64,000 nucleotides of DNA from a bacterium. Its GTDB lineage: Bacteria; Actinomycetota; Acidimicrobiia; Acidimicrobiales; Bin134. The stretch lies in assembly GCA_026705465.1 (NCBI GenBank), contig JAPPAP010000019.1, positions 109,400-173,399 of the forward strand. The letters run 5' to 3'. The notes under the pieces were generated by a model, which was not told the origin of the DNA, made no database searches, and saw nothing but the letters and a program-made list of their open reading frames with translations. Of the stretch, positions 1 to 9,604 are shown in pieces (positions within the stretch are counted from its first letter, which is position 1; the number at the start of each line of letters is the position of its first letter). A program made the translations under genes and the position numbers.

Positions 1-576
1 GGCTCGAATATGAGCTGGCTGATCGACGACGTGGGGCTGCTGGGCGACGCGACCGAGTCGACCGAGATGGCCGGCAGCGTGGACGACACGGGCGGCGTGG
101 TGTACGTACCCGCCCTCTATGGACTGGGCACCCCCTACTGGGACTTCGGGGCCCGGGCCGCACTGCTCGGCATAACCGGGGGTACCACCGCTGCCCACAT
201 CGTGCGGGCGGTGTTCGAAGGCGTGGCCCACCGGGCCGCCGATCTGCTGGAAGCGGCCGAGGCCGACAGCGGCTATCGATTTGAGCGGATCCGAGTGGAC
301 GGTGGGATGTCCCAGAATCCGGTATTCAACCAGATTCTGGCCGACACCTTGGGCCGGACCGTGGAGTTGTGCCCGGTGCCGGAGGGTACTGCGTTGGGCG
401 CCGCCGTTTTAGCCGGGCGGGCCCTAGGCCAGTGGTCGAGCTGGCAGGAGGTGGCCGACTCCTGGACGCCTCGGGCGGTGGTGGAGCCGCAGGGAACGGT
501 GGACCGCGAGCGCTGGCAGGAGGCGGTGCAGCGGGCATCCCGCTGGTACCCCGAACTCTCCGACATCGGCCTCTAG
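1..576 (+). CDS. glpK: Glycerol kinase, C-terminal part (5' end outside window)
   Basis: C-terminal ATP-binding domain of a FGGY-family sugar kinase; glycerol kinase phosphorylates glycerol to glycerol 3-phosphate in the cytoplasm. The frame is open from base 1, so about 190 residues are present and roughly 300 N-terminal residues are missing. Seen: the GLGTPYWD segment, the VDGGMSQN adenosine-site motif and the PEGTALGAAVLAG motif, all characteristic of GlpK-like kinases. An internal ATG at base 10 is not the true start. The gene is followed on the same strand by the RNase P RNA. Another FGGY kinase such as a xylulokinase is possible but less likely given these motifs. Confidence 0.88.
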   Translation, partial: GSNMSWLIDDVGLLGDATESTEMAGSVDDTGGVVYVPALYGLGTPYWDFGARAALLGITGGTTAAHIVRAVFEGVAHRAADLLEAAEADSGYRFERIRVDGGMSQNPVFNQILADTLGRTVELCPVPEGTALGAAVLAGRALGQWSSWQEVADSWTPRAVVEPQGTVDRERWQEAVQRASRWYPELSDIGL

Positions 577-632
577 AAATCGGCCCCTAAATCTCTCTCG
601 CCTTGAGACGAGGGGGCTGGCAAACTGGAGAC

Positions 633-1004
<372 letters not shown>

Positions 1005-1043
1005 TCGTCTTCTCGAAGGTCGCGATATTCAGCGCCTCCGCGG

Positions 1044-1541
1044 TCACCGCTGCCGATCCCTGCCCATACGAGACCGGTCTAGCCGGCCCTGGGCGTAAAA
1101 CAGGCGCAGTCTTTCGCGGTCGGTGAGACCGAAACGGCGCACCGCCCAAGCCCCCACGGCCAACCCAATCAGCTCCAGCGCGATCAGCGTCGCCACAGGC
1201 TTGAAGTCCGGCAAGTCGCCGCTGTCCACCCCTGCTCCGAACACCGGCCACCAAAACAGTTCGGTGCGCAGCCATGCCCCGTCCAGCACCAAGTACAGAA
1301 ACAAACCGATAGGCAGTCCCAGCCACCGGCGGCGGACCAGCCGGCGACCCCGGGTGACCAGCATCACCGCGATCAGAACGACCAGCGGCGCCAGCAGCGT
1401 GTGCAGCGCCCATGGGCCTCCGGCCAAAAGCTCGACCACAGGCAGCACCGATCCCAGCATCACCATGCGGTAGTCCAGCGCCGGACTGTCGAACACCAAG
1501 GCCACCAGCACGAAACTGAGAGCCAAGAACCAGAAGAACAC
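1044..1541 (-). CDS. Small multi-pass membrane protein, YdjM/DUF457-like
   Basis: A 165-residue protein with about four hydrophobic segments (residues 1-18, 25-45, 48-65 and a C-terminal one near 120-138) and a charged tail rich in Arg. The pattern LDYRMVMLGSVLPVVE, then HTLL, then LVLDGAW..ELFWW, resembles the YdjM-type membrane-bound metal-dependent hydrolase family. The family's acidic metal ligands are not all evident, so enzymatic activity is doubtful. It lies 15 nt downstream of the zinc-ribbon protein on the same strand and converges on rnpB. The function is unknown and the family assignment is tentative. Confidence 0.55.
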   Translation of the reverse strand: MFFWFLALSFVLVALVFDSPALDYRMVMLGSVLPVVELLAGGPWALHTLLAPLVVLIAVMLVTRGRRLVRRRWLGLPIGLFLYLVLDGAWLRTELFWWPVFGAGVDSGDLPDFKPVATLIALELIGLAVGAWAVRRFGLTDRERLRLFYAQGRLDRSRMGRDRQR

Positions 1542-1556
1542 TTGCCGTCTGTTAGG

Positions 1557-2279
1557 TCAGGTCCGCACCAGGATGCGACCGCACTCCTCGCAGTGGCACA
1601 GCTCATTGGCCGGTGCGTGGCGGATGCGGTCCAGTTCCATGGCCGACAGCGCCAGATGGCAGCCCTCGCAGGTGCCGTTGCGGAGCCGGGCCACGGCGAC
1701 GCCCCCCATACGGACTCGCAGGCCGTCGTAGCTGGTCAAGGCCGCCTCCGGGATTTCCTCGGCTTCGCTGGAACGGGCGGCGGCCTCTTGATCGATCTCG
1801 GCCTGCACGACTGCCTCGGCCTCGGCAAGCTTCTGTTGAGCGACGGCGACCTCAGATTCGGCGGCTATAAGGCTGGCTTCCAGGCTCTCCACCTCGGCAT
1901 CGACTTCTTCAATCGCCTCCATCAACCCCAAGGCATCGCTTTCCATATCCGAGCAACGGGACCGCAAACCGTCCACCTCTTCCTGAAGGGTCAGAAGCTC
2001 CCTGGTGCCGGTGACCTCCCCCGAATACAGCCGGTCGTTTTCCCGCTTTACCCGGCTTTCCAACACGGCCAGCTCATCCTCGTTGCGCTTGAGGTCGCGC
2101 TGGAGCTCTAGGCGCTGAACCTGCTTTACCGCCCGCTGGTTGTGAATCTGCTGGCAAGCCTGTTGGGCGGCAGTCAGCGAGGCCTTCTCGGGCAGGGTGT
2201 CGAGGCGATGTCGAAGCTGGTCGATCCGGGTGTCGTGATCCTGCACCGACAGCAGGCGCTGGAATTGATCGTCGATCAC
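1557..2279 (-). CDS. Coiled-coil protein with C-terminal C4 zinc ribbon
   Basis: A 240-residue protein of the CT398/zf-RING_7 type. Residues about 10-180 are a long heptad-rich antiparallel coiled coil dominated by Glu, Ala, Gln and Leu. The last 40 residues form a zinc ribbon with CEGCH and CEECG cysteine pairs. Family members are thought to be nucleic-acid or flagellar/secretion-associated scaffolds; no enzymatic role is established. The start codon overlaps the stop of the upstream penicillin-binding protein by 4 nt (ATGA), indicating translational coupling. The coiled-coil plus ribbon architecture is clear, but the biological role is not. Confidence 0.85.
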   Translation of the reverse strand: MIDDQFQRLLSVQDHDTRIDQLRHRLDTLPEKASLTAAQQACQQIHNQRAVKQVQRLELQRDLKRNEDELAVLESRVKRENDRLYSGEVTGTRELLTLQEEVDGLRSRCSDMESDALGLMEAIEEVDAEVESLEASLIAAESEVAVAQQKLAEAEAVVQAEIDQEAAARSSEAEEIPEAALTSYDGLRVRMGGVAVARLRNGTCEGCHLALSAMELDRIRHAPANELCHCEECGRILVRT

Positions 2280-4609
2280 GTCTCGATATTAGGTTCAGAT
2301 GATCCTTCGGGATCAGCCTCGACGCCGTCGTCGCCGGGGACATCCGAACCAGACCCCGGTCCTACACAGATGTCGGCGACGCCGTCATTGTTCGAGTCCA
2401 GGGGGAATTGCCCTTCGGGGCACTCCGCCTCGATCGGCAGCGGCGTCCCGCAGTACAGCGGTATAGGCTCGCCCCCCTCGACTGCGAACTCGCTGAGTCC
2501 GCAAGGTTCGATGCCTCTGGTGGTCAATAAATCCACACACGTGTCGTAAGCGCCGTCGTCGTCGGTGTCTACTGGCACAATGACCGGCACGGGTGCTTCT
2601 GGATCCTCGGGGGCAGGCGGGGTTGCGCAGGGGACTCCCACGGTGAACACGTCCTCCAACTCGATCAGGTCGCTGAGCCGGGGCTCGCCGGGACAGCCGG
2701 GGAAGTCCACAACCTCCAAGCCCTCGTGGTAGCTGGTCATGAATCGGCCCCACGCCATTGCCGGGTAAGAGCTGCCGGTCACCTTGCGCATGGGGATGCG
2801 CTCGTGGGGGTTCCCCAGCCACACTGCGGTGGCCAGATGGGGGGTGAACCCCACGAACCAGGCATCGGCCGACTCTTCGGTGGTGCCGGTCTTGCCCGCC
2901 GAAGTCTGCTGGGGCAGCTGAGCCCGCCGTCCAGTGCCGTTGAGCATGTTGTTCTCAAGGACGTCGGTGGCCCAGCAGGCCGAGCGCGGCGACACCACCC
3001 GCTCCCCCGACAGCTCATGGCGGTAGAGCACGTTGCCTTCGCGGTCGACGATCTGCTCGATGAAGTAAGGCTCGTAGCGGATGCCCCCGGTGCTGATCAC
3101 CCCGTAAGCCGACGCCATGTCGATGGGATGAACCTCTTCGGAGCCCAGGGGCAGAGACGCCACCGCATCCAACTCGGTGGTGATGCCCATCTTGGTTGCG
3201 GTGTCGATGACCGGCTGAATGCCCGCCACCCGGCCCAGCCGCAAGAACGCGCAGTTGGAGGACACCCTGATCTGGTTGTTGATGGTGTCCACTTGTCCGG
3301 GCGAGCTGGCAAAGTTGTTGGCCACGTAGGGATCGGGGACGCCACCAGGGTTGGGGATCTGGCAGGGACCTCGTCCGCTGATCCGGTCACTGGGCTGGTA
3401 GCCCTGCTCGAACAAGGTCATCATCACGAACGTCTTGAACGCCGACCCTGGCTGACGAGAGCCCTGGGTGGCCAGGTTGAACTCCTCGGTGTCTTGGGCG
3501 AACCCCGGCCCCCCCACTACCGCTCGCACCGCCCCGGTGTCGGGCTCCAGCGCGGCCAGAGCCATGGTGGCCTCGACGCCGCCGTGCTCGCCCGCGTTGT
3601 ACTCCACCAGGATGGCGGCCACCGCGTCTTCGGCTTGCCGCTGAGCGACGGGGTCGAACGTGGTGTAGATGCTGAGGCCGCCGTTGAACACCAGATTGAA
3701 CCGATCTTCGGGACTTCCCCCCAGATAACGGGGATCGTCCAGGAGCTGCTGCTTCACTTCCTCCACGAAATAGCTCTTGGGCGGCAACTCGATTTCGTTG
3801 ACCTCAGTGGGCAGCGGCTGAAGATGATACAAGTCGGCCTGTTCCTCGGTGATGTAGCCCAACTCGGCCAGCCGGTTCAGCACGATGCTCCGTTGGCGAA
3901 GGGCCCGTAGAGGATTGTTGATGGGGTCATAGCTGCTGGGGTTGCTGATGAGCGCAGCCAGAAGCGCAGCCTCCCCCCATCCCAGATCGGCGGCGTCCAA
4001 CCCCCAGTACACCTCGGCCGCGGCCTGCACGCCGTAGGCACCCTGGCCGAAGTACACCGTGTTCAGGTACAGGTTGAGAATCTCATCCTTTTCCATCTCC
4101 CGTTCCAGGCGCTTGGCCATGGCCATTTCTTGGAGTTTGCGCTCGGCTTCGACCTTGTTGCCCACCACCAGGTTCTTGATCAGCTGCTGGGTAATTGTCG
4201 ACCCGCCCTGGGTGATGCCCCCCGCCCCCACATTTTCGAGTCCGGCCCGAAAAACAGCGCTGAGGTCGATACCGGTGTGCAGGTAGAAGTTCTCGTCCTC
4301 GATGGCGATCACCGCGTGCTTCACCTCATCGGAGATGTCACCGAGGTCCACCAGCACCCTGTTCTCGACGTAGCTGAACACGTCGATGATCTGGCGGTTT
4401 GAGTCGTAGACGTAGGAGCGGATGGCCAGTTCGTCCAGGCTGACGTCTTCAGCCAGGTTCACTTCCACCGGTGTGGACTCCCATGACCTGAGCACATCGG
4501 TGGTCGGAGGCCAAACCACGAACAGGGTGGCGGCCAGGGCCAGCGCCAGCATGGGCATGAGCACGGCTAGGCGGAACAGGTGGGACAGCCACCTCAGGAA
4601 GTCCTTCAC
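2276..4609 (-). CDS. Bifunctional penicillin-binding protein 1A type (transglycosylase/transpeptidase)
   Basis: A class A PBP of 777 residues that polymerises and cross-links peptidoglycan outside the membrane. It has one N-terminal membrane anchor (about residues 11-33). A GT51 domain follows, with catalytic Glu104 in EDENFY and the GGSTITQQL and YLNTVYFGQGAYG motifs. The transpeptidase domain has Ser389 in SAFK, SSN at 450-452 and KTG at 573-575. The C-terminal region is unusual: two acidic Asp/Asn-Gly repeats (DTDDDG..DTC near 680 and DSNNDG..DIC near 745), resembling calcium-binding thrombospondin type-3 repeats, with paired cysteines. It is the first gene of a two-gene unit with the zinc-ribbon protein. 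Confidence 0.95.
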   Translation of the reverse strand: MKDFLRWLSHLFRLAVLMPMLALALAATLFVVWPPTTDVLRSWESTPVEVNLAEDVSLDELAIRSYVYDSNRQIIDVFSYVENRVLVDLGDISDEVKHAVIAIEDENFYLHTGIDLSAVFRAGLENVGAGGITQGGSTITQQLIKNLVVGNKVEAERKLQEMAMAKRLEREMEKDEILNLYLNTVYFGQGAYGVQAAAEVYWGLDAADLGWGEAALLAALISNPSSYDPINNPLRALRQRSIVLNRLAELGYITEEQADLYHLQPLPTEVNEIELPPKSYFVEEVKQQLLDDPRYLGGSPEDRFNLVFNGGLSIYTTFDPVAQRQAEDAVAAILVEYNAGEHGGVEATMALAALEPDTGAVRAVVGGPGFAQDTEEFNLATQGSRQPGSAFKTFVMMTLFEQGYQPSDRISGRGPCQIPNPGGVPDPYVANNFASSPGQVDTINNQIRVSSNCAFLRLGRVAGIQPVIDTATKMGITTELDAVASLPLGSEEVHPIDMASAYGVISTGGIRYEPYFIEQIVDREGNVLYRHELSGERVVSPRSACWATDVLENNMLNGTGRRAQLPQQTSAGKTGTTEESADAWFVGFTPHLATAVWLGNPHERIPMRKVTGSSYPAMAWGRFMTSYHEGLEVVDFPGCPGEPRLSDLIELEDVFTVGVPCATPPAPEDPEAPVPVIVPVDTDDDGAYDTCVDLLTTRGIEPCGLSEFAVEGGEPIPLYCGTPLPIEAECPEGQFPLDSNNDGVADICVGPGSGSDVPGDDGVEADPEGSSEPNIET

Positions 4610-4686
4610 CAGACCCCCAACGCTACCGGGCGATCACTCAGCAGTGGGCGCGCACTGTTGACGATGTGGCCGGGACGAGAATCGGC

Positions 4687-5151
4687 TCAGTAGGTGCCGC
4701 CCAACTTGGTGTGGTCCCAGCTGATGGTCTTCTCAGCCTTGATTACCACTGCGGTGCGCTTCAAGGCCATGCTCTCCGCCGCCTTTGACAACATTTCCCG
4801 GTCGATGTCGGGGTTGTTGCGGTCCATCACCTCCAAGGCGTAGCGGTGGACCACCTCGGGATCGGTGTGCAGCTCGGCATACCCGTTGATGGCCACCCCG
4901 CGGAGCTTCTCGTACTCGAGGCCGTCCTCCATCAACAGGGCGATGCGGTTGTCCCGTTCCAGGTTCTTGATCTTCTGCGATTTGGTATAGGTCTCGAAAA
5001 CGATGTCGCCGTCCACCACCGCGAACCACAGAGTGCTCAGATGGGGCGTCCCGTCCTGGTTGATGGTTGCTACTTGGAGGCTCTTCTGCTCTTCGATGAA
5101 CGCCTCGAGCTCTTCGGGGGTCAGACGGATTTTGTCGCGACGCTTAGCCAT
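4687..5151 (-). CDS. Pyridoxamine 5'-phosphate oxidase-like flavin/F420 protein
   Basis: A 154-residue split-barrel protein of the PPOX family. Seen: the N-terminal EEQKSLQVATINQDGTPHLS strand pair, which is the flavin/F420 phosphate-binding region, and IVFETYTKSQKIKNLERDNRIALL in the middle. Actinobacterial relatives are small FMN- or F420-dependent reductases that use deazaflavin or heme-derived substrates; the substrate here is unknown. The gene is monocistronic, with about 70 nt to its neighbours on both sides. Its length matches single-domain PPOX proteins of 130-160 residues. Confidence 0.8.
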   Translation of the reverse strand: MAKRRDKIRLTPEELEAFIEEQKSLQVATINQDGTPHLSTLWFAVVDGDIVFETYTKSQKIKNLERDNRIALLMEDGLEYEKLRGVAINGYAELHTDPEVVHRYALEVMDRNNPDIDREMLSKAAESMALKRTAVVIKAEKTISWDHTKLGGTY

Positions 5152-5222
5152 GCGCTCAGCTTCTCACACCGCCTGGTGCTGCGGTCATTCGTCCAGCGGC
5201 TCCCTAACCCGCCACCCAGCGG

Positions 5223-6089
5223 TCATCCGTCTAGCAAATTGCGGGCACGACGGGCTAGCGGCTCGTCGATCATCTGGCCCTCGAAGGCTACCGATGCCTC
5301 GCCCCGAGCCTGGGCTTCGTCCCAAACAGTCAGCAGGGCCCGGGCCCGCTCTTTCTCCTCGGCTGATGGCGAGAAGCATCGGTTGGCAAGCGGCACCTGG
5401 GCGGGATGGATGCAGAGTTTGCCGCTGTAGCCGATCGACCTACCAATGGCCGCGTCAGCCAGGAAACGCTCGTCGTCGCCGAACGCGGTCACTACCTGGT
5501 CGAGCACGGGTACTCCGGCCAATCTGGCCGCCAACGCCACCTGCGAGCGGGCATAGAGCACCTCCAGGCCGTCGTCGGTGCGGACACCGCCCATATCAGT
5601 GATGAAGTCTTCGGCCCCGAAATAGCCAAATGCAACGCCGGAATGTTCCAAAACGCTGCCGGCCCCGGCCACACCGGCGGCGGTCTCGATGCCCGCCAAC
5701 ATTCGGAGATGGCTCCTATTGGCCTCGATCAGCGCATCCAAGACTTGGTTGACCTGGGCCGCGCTCTCCAGCTTGGGCACCACCACCCCGGTCAACTCAA
5801 CGGCCAAGCTCTCGGCGACATCACCGGCGAACCACTCGGTGCCGAGAGAGTTCACTCGCACGAACACAGCCAAGTCGGGGTGCTGGCGACGCAGTTCTTC
5901 GCCCATGGTTCGGGCATGGATTCGGGCTTCAGCCTTGGCTGAGGGAGCTACCGCGTCCTCCAAATCGAGCACAACCCCGTCGGGGCCGCTGCGGGGCAGC
6001 TTGGCGCACATGTCGGGGCGGCTGGCCGGGGCAAAAAGCAGGCTCCGAAGGTGGGGCTGCGTTTCGTCTATCGGGGGATTCTCAGTCAC
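5223..6089 (-). CDS. HpcH/HpaI-family CoA ester lyase (citrate lyase beta-like)
   Basis: A 288-residue TIM-barrel protein of the citrate lyase beta/malyl-CoA lyase family, which cleaves or forms 3-hydroxy-acyl-CoA thioesters with Mg2+. Seen: RSLLFAPASRPDM near the start, the Mg-site motif VLDLEDAVAPSAK near residue 40, VRVNSL near 85, and GYSGKLCIHPAQV near 220, the family's substrate/CoA motif. The GTG start at 6089 was chosen because it overlaps the acetoacetyl-CoA synthetase stop by 4 nt (GTGA). A more upstream ATG would overlap that gene by about 80 nt. Coupling suggests a shared short-chain CoA pathway. Confidence 0.85.
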   Translation of the reverse strand: MTENPPIDETQPHLRSLLFAPASRPDMCAKLPRSGPDGVVLDLEDAVAPSAKAEARIHARTMGEELRRQHPDLAVFVRVNSLGTEWFAGDVAESLAVELTGVVVPKLESAAQVNQVLDALIEANRSHLRMLAGIETAAGVAGAGSVLEHSGVAFGYFGAEDFITDMGGVRTDDGLEVLYARSQVALAARLAGVPVLDQVVTAFGDDERFLADAAIGRSIGYSGKLCIHPAQVPLANRCFSPSAEEKERARALLTVWDEAQARGEASVAFEGQMIDEPLARRARNLLDG

Positions 6090-8029
6090 GCCAACTCCGG
6101 TCGGTTGCGGAAATAGTCCAACGCCTCGGGGTTGGCCAGCGCCTCGATGTTGGCGATGGGCCTCCCGCAAATGGCATCGCGCACCGCCAACTCCACTGTC
6201 TTGCCGCTGCGGGTGCGGGGGATGTCGTCTACCGCGCAGATCACCGCGGGCACGTGTCGGGGGGTGGCCCCCGATCGAATCGCTGCTCGAATGGTCGCCT
6301 CCAACCTGTCGTCGAGGCGGAAGCCTTCAGCCAGCTTTACGAACAGGACCACCCGGGTGTCGAGATCGACGGACTGGCCCACCACGACGCTCTCGGTCAC
6401 TTCGTCCATGGCATCGACGATGCGGTAAATCTCCGCCGTACCGATGCGCACCCCGCCGGGGTTCAAGGTGGCGTCGGAGCGGCCGGAAATCACAAACCCG
6501 CCGTGCTCGGTGGCACAGACGTAGTCGCCCTGATGCCACCGGCCCTCGAACCGGTCAAAGTAAGCAGCGCGGTACCGTTCGTCGCCTCCCTCTCCCCAGA
6601 AACGGAGAGGCTGCGATGGGAACGGAGTGGCGCACACCAGTTCGCCAAATTGGCCGGATTCGAGGGGCGCGCCTTCGGTGCCGAGCACTTGGATGTCGAG
6701 GCCGAGGGCAGGTCGCTGGATCTCGCCTGGCCACACTGGGCTGGTGGGATCGCCACCCACTAACAAGCCGCATAGATCGGTGCCCCCCGAGATGGAGGCC
6801 AGATGCACATCGGCTTTCACCTCGTTGTAGATGTACTCGAAACCGTCGGGCGACAGCGGCGAGCCGGTGGAGCAGATGGCGCGCAGCGAGCTCAGGCGGT
6901 GGGTGTGTCGGGGCGACACCCCGGCCTTGCGCAGCGAGTCGATGTAGCGGGCTGACGTCCCGAACAGGGTGACCCCTGCTTGATCGGCCATGTCGAACAA
7001 AGTGTCGGGCTTGGGATAAACGGGGTTCCCATCCCAGACCACTGCTGCGGCGCCCGAGGCCAACGACGACGCCAGCCAGTTCCACATCATCCAGCCGGTA
7101 GTGGTGAAGTAGAACACTCGGTCGCCGGGGCGAACGTCGCAGTGGAGCTGGTGCTCGCACAGGTGCTTGAGCAGGATCCCGCCGGCCCGATGGACGATGC
7201 ACTTGGGCGCGCCGGTCGTGCCCGATGAGTACAGCACGTACAGCGGATGGTCAAAGGGAAGCTGCTCGAACTGGATCACCCCAGCCGGATGGGGCCCGAT
7301 CCAATTGTCGAAGTCAACCGTGCCCTCGGGCAGCGAGTCCCTGTCGGTGCGGTTCAGCACCACGGTGGCCGCCACCAAGGGCAGTCCAGCCTGGATCTGC
7401 CCCACCCTCTCCCCGCAGTCGAACCGCTGGCCGCCATAGTCGTAGCCGTCCACGGCAAACAACAGCTTGGGCTCGATCTGGCCGAAGCGGTCGAGCACCC
7501 CGGCGGTCCCGAAGTCGGGCGAAGTGGACGAGAACACCGCCCCCACCGAAGCCGCGGCCAGCATCACCGCAATAGCCTCGGGCACGTTGGGCATCCAGCA
7601 GGCCACCCGGTCTCCGGGGCGCACGCCCTCGGCCCGCATGGCCTGGGCCAGCCGGGACACCAAGGCCCGAAGCTGTCCCCGAGTGGTCTCGGTGTAGACA
7701 CCCGACTCGTCGGCGAACACCATGGCGATCTCGTCGTCATCCCCAGCCAGCAGGTTCTCAGCGAAGTTGAGCCGGGCCCCGTCGAAGAACCGCACATCGG
7801 CCATGTGCTCGGCTCCGACCACCGGAGCACTCCCCCGCTCTGAGGCCACCACCCCGCAGAAATCCCACACCGCCGACCAGAATCCACCTGGGTCATCCAC
7901 CGACCATTGGTGCAGCCGCTCGTATCCCCCCTCGGCTGCCATGTCGAATCCCAGTCCGGAGGCGAAACGGGACAGATTGGTGTGGACAGCCTGATCCCCG
8001 TCAGGTATCCAAAGCGGCCGGCTGCCCAT
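6086..8029 (-). CDS. Acetoacetate-CoA ligase
   Basis: A 647-residue ANL-superfamily ligase that activates acetoacetate (or related short acids) with ATP and CoA. Seen: an N-terminal acetoacetyl-CoA synthetase domain beginning with PLWIPDGDQA, the ATP-binding YSSGTTGAPKCIVH motif near 265, SISGGTDLCG near 410, and a C-terminal lysine in TRSGKTVELAV. The ATG at 8029 was selected because the family sequence starts at PLWIP. It lies 2 nt after the stop of the small membrane protein upstream and overlaps the CoA lyase downstream, giving a three-gene minus-strand operon for ketone-body or branched-acid use. Confidence 0.92.
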   Translation of the reverse strand: MGSRPLWIPDGDQAVHTNLSRFASGLGFDMAAEGGYERLHQWSVDDPGGFWSAVWDFCGVVASERGSAPVVGAEHMADVRFFDGARLNFAENLLAGDDDEIAMVFADESGVYTETTRGQLRALVSRLAQAMRAEGVRPGDRVACWMPNVPEAIAVMLAAASVGAVFSSTSPDFGTAGVLDRFGQIEPKLLFAVDGYDYGGQRFDCGERVGQIQAGLPLVAATVVLNRTDRDSLPEGTVDFDNWIGPHPAGVIQFEQLPFDHPLYVLYSSGTTGAPKCIVHRAGGILLKHLCEHQLHCDVRPGDRVFYFTTTGWMMWNWLASSLASGAAAVVWDGNPVYPKPDTLFDMADQAGVTLFGTSARYIDSLRKAGVSPRHTHRLSSLRAICSTGSPLSPDGFEYIYNEVKADVHLASISGGTDLCGLLVGGDPTSPVWPGEIQRPALGLDIQVLGTEGAPLESGQFGELVCATPFPSQPLRFWGEGGDERYRAAYFDRFEGRWHQGDYVCATEHGGFVISGRSDATLNPGGVRIGTAEIYRIVDAMDEVTESVVVGQSVDLDTRVVLFVKLAEGFRLDDRLEATIRAAIRSGATPRHVPAVICAVDDIPRTRSGKTVELAVRDAICGRPIANIEALANPEALDYFRNRPELA

Positions 8030-8031
8030 GA

Positions 8032-8367
8032 TCAGACGATATTTGGCTCCGCCAGCCACCACCACCAAGCCGCGACTGCGATCGCTCCGGCAATCATGGC
8101 GATGATGAACCCCCGCTTGACCAGTTTGTACAGACACACCAGCGTGGCCACCACGGCAACGATCACCGCAGCCAGCGCCAATTCGGGGTTGGTGGTGGCG
8201 AACTCGACCAGCTCGTCGGGGATGTCGTCTCGCACATCGGAGGGCAAACAGTCGAGGGCGCGCTCGGGTAGCTTGTCGATCACTCCGCTGCGCAGGTCTT
8301 CCAACAGATCCGGATCGACACAGTCCACCCCGTCGGGCAGTTCAGAGGTCCGACCCTGCGATTGCAT
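8032..8367 (-). CDS. Small membrane protein, hypothetical
   Basis: A 111-residue protein. The N-terminal 58 residues are acidic and soluble-looking, with repeated DLL/DLR/DDIPDEL motifs. They are followed by two hydrophobic segments (about 60-82 and 86-106), the second ending in four tryptophans. The start at 8367 is the first ATG that avoids the divergent amidohydrolase upstream. It is 2 nt ahead of acetoacetate-CoA ligase, so probably the first gene of that operon. No family is recognised. The long open frame upstream of 8367 is antisense to the amidohydrolase and was discarded. Confidence 0.55.
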   Translation of the reverse strand: MQSQGRTSELPDGVDCVDPDLLEDLRSGVIDKLPERALDCLPSDVRDDIPDELVEFATTNPELALAAVIVAVVATLVCLYKLVKRGFIIAMIAGAIAVAAWWWWLAEPNIV

Positions 8368-8448
8368 CCCGCCATTCTCCCTGACGGGCTCGGTGATTCC
8401 GCGCACCCCTTCAGCAACAGGCAAAGTATGGGGATGGAAGGCCAGTTG

Positions 8449-9588
8449 ATGATTTCCGCCGACTGCCACGCCAGCGCGCGGCCTGACACCTATCGCCAGT
8501 ACCTGGATCCCGGCTATGAAGAGGCCTACGACCAGTGGCTGGGCGACACCGAGATGAAGAGCAAGCGCAAAGCCGAGCACACCGGGGCGGCGATCTACAG
8601 CGACCAGGCCCTCGAGGAGTTCGGGGAAATCGAAGAGGTGGCCTCGGGCGGAGTCGACGGGGGCTGGGATTCGGCCCGGCGGCTGCGTGAGCTCGAGGCC
8701 GATGGGACCGTCGCCGAAGTGCTGTATCCCGGCGCGGGCGGCCCGACCGTCACCCCCTTCGACGTGGGGCTGATGACCTACCAGTACGAGCAGGACCCGG
8801 CCCTGTGGCTGGCCGGTTGCCGGGCCTACAACCGCTGGTTGGGCGACTTCTGCAATGATGCGCCCGGACGCCGGGCCGGGGTGGGCCTGATCACGGTGGA
8901 CGACATCGACATCACGGTGGCCGAGATCCAGCAGATGCGCGAACTGGGACTGTTCGGAGGCGTGCTGCTGTGCAGCGGCACCGGCGACAACCCCCTGTAC
9001 AACCACCCCCGCTACGACCCCGTGTGGGCGGCCTGCGCCGATGAGGGCCTACCGGTTCACACTCACTCGGGCTGGACCCCCAACTACGGAGATTTTACCG
9101 GCTCGCTGGGCATCTTCCTCACCGAGATCTCGTGGTACGCACACCGCCCGTTCTGGCTGCTCATGTGGTCGGGAGCCTTCGAGCGCCACCCCGGCCTGCG
9201 CATGGTGATGAACGAGCAGGGTTCCACTTGGGCTCCGGCGACACTCGACGAACTGGACCACTATTACGAGCTGCGGATGTTCGACCAGTTGCGTCGAGAT
9301 CTACCGCTGAAGCCCAGCGAGTACTTCCGCCGTCAAGTGTTCCTGGGCGCGGGGTTCACCGATACCGACGAGGTCGAGGTGGTGGACCGACTGGGGGCCG
9401 ACCATCTCATGTGGGGCTCCGACTACCCCCACATCGAGGGCACGTGGCCTCGCTCACAGGAGATGCTGGACCAGCAGTTCGCAGGGAGGTCCGATGACGA
9501 GGTGGCCCGCCTCGTGGGGGGGAATGCCGCCGATCTCTACGGATTCGACAAAGAGGCTCTTACCGAGCTCAGCACGAGCCTGGCCTGA
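8449..9588 (+). CDS. Amidohydrolase-family protein (COG2159, ACMSD-like)
   Basis: A 379-residue metal-dependent TIM-barrel hydrolase/decarboxylase of the amidohydrolase_2 type. Seen: ISADCHASARPD at the N-terminus, where the usual D-x-H metal motif appears as DCH; GLPVHTHSGW near 205 (central histidine); RHPGLRMVMNE near 250; and MWGSDYPHIEG near 325, carrying the catalytic Asp. Such proteins occur in actinobacterial aromatic/steroid-type catabolism, but the substrate is unknown. The ATG at 8449 is preferred because GGAAGG lies 7 nt upstream; ATGs at 8428 and 8434 lack a comparable ribosome site. It opens a long catabolic region. Confidence 0.85.
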   Translation: MISADCHASARPDTYRQYLDPGYEEAYDQWLGDTEMKSKRKAEHTGAAIYSDQALEEFGEIEEVASGGVDGGWDSARRLRELEADGTVAEVLYPGAGGPTVTPFDVGLMTYQYEQDPALWLAGCRAYNRWLGDFCNDAPGRRAGVGLITVDDIDITVAEIQQMRELGLFGGVLLCSGTGDNPLYNHPRYDPVWAACADEGLPVHTHSGWTPNYGDFTGSLGIFLTEISWYAHRPFWLLMWSGAFERHPGLRMVMNEQGSTWAPATLDELDHYYELRMFDQLRRDLPLKPSEYFRRQVFLGAGFTDTDEVEVVDRLGADHLMWGSDYPHIEGTWPRSQEMLDQQFAGRSDDEVARLVGGNAADLYGFDKEALTELSTSLA

Positions 9589-9604
9589 TCGGCGCCTGGA
9601 GCGC

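Noticed and set aside
8371..9006. Upstream extension of the small membrane protein to 9006
   Set aside because: It is antisense to the amidohydrolase and of high-GC shadow composition; the ATG at 8367 fits the intergenic space.
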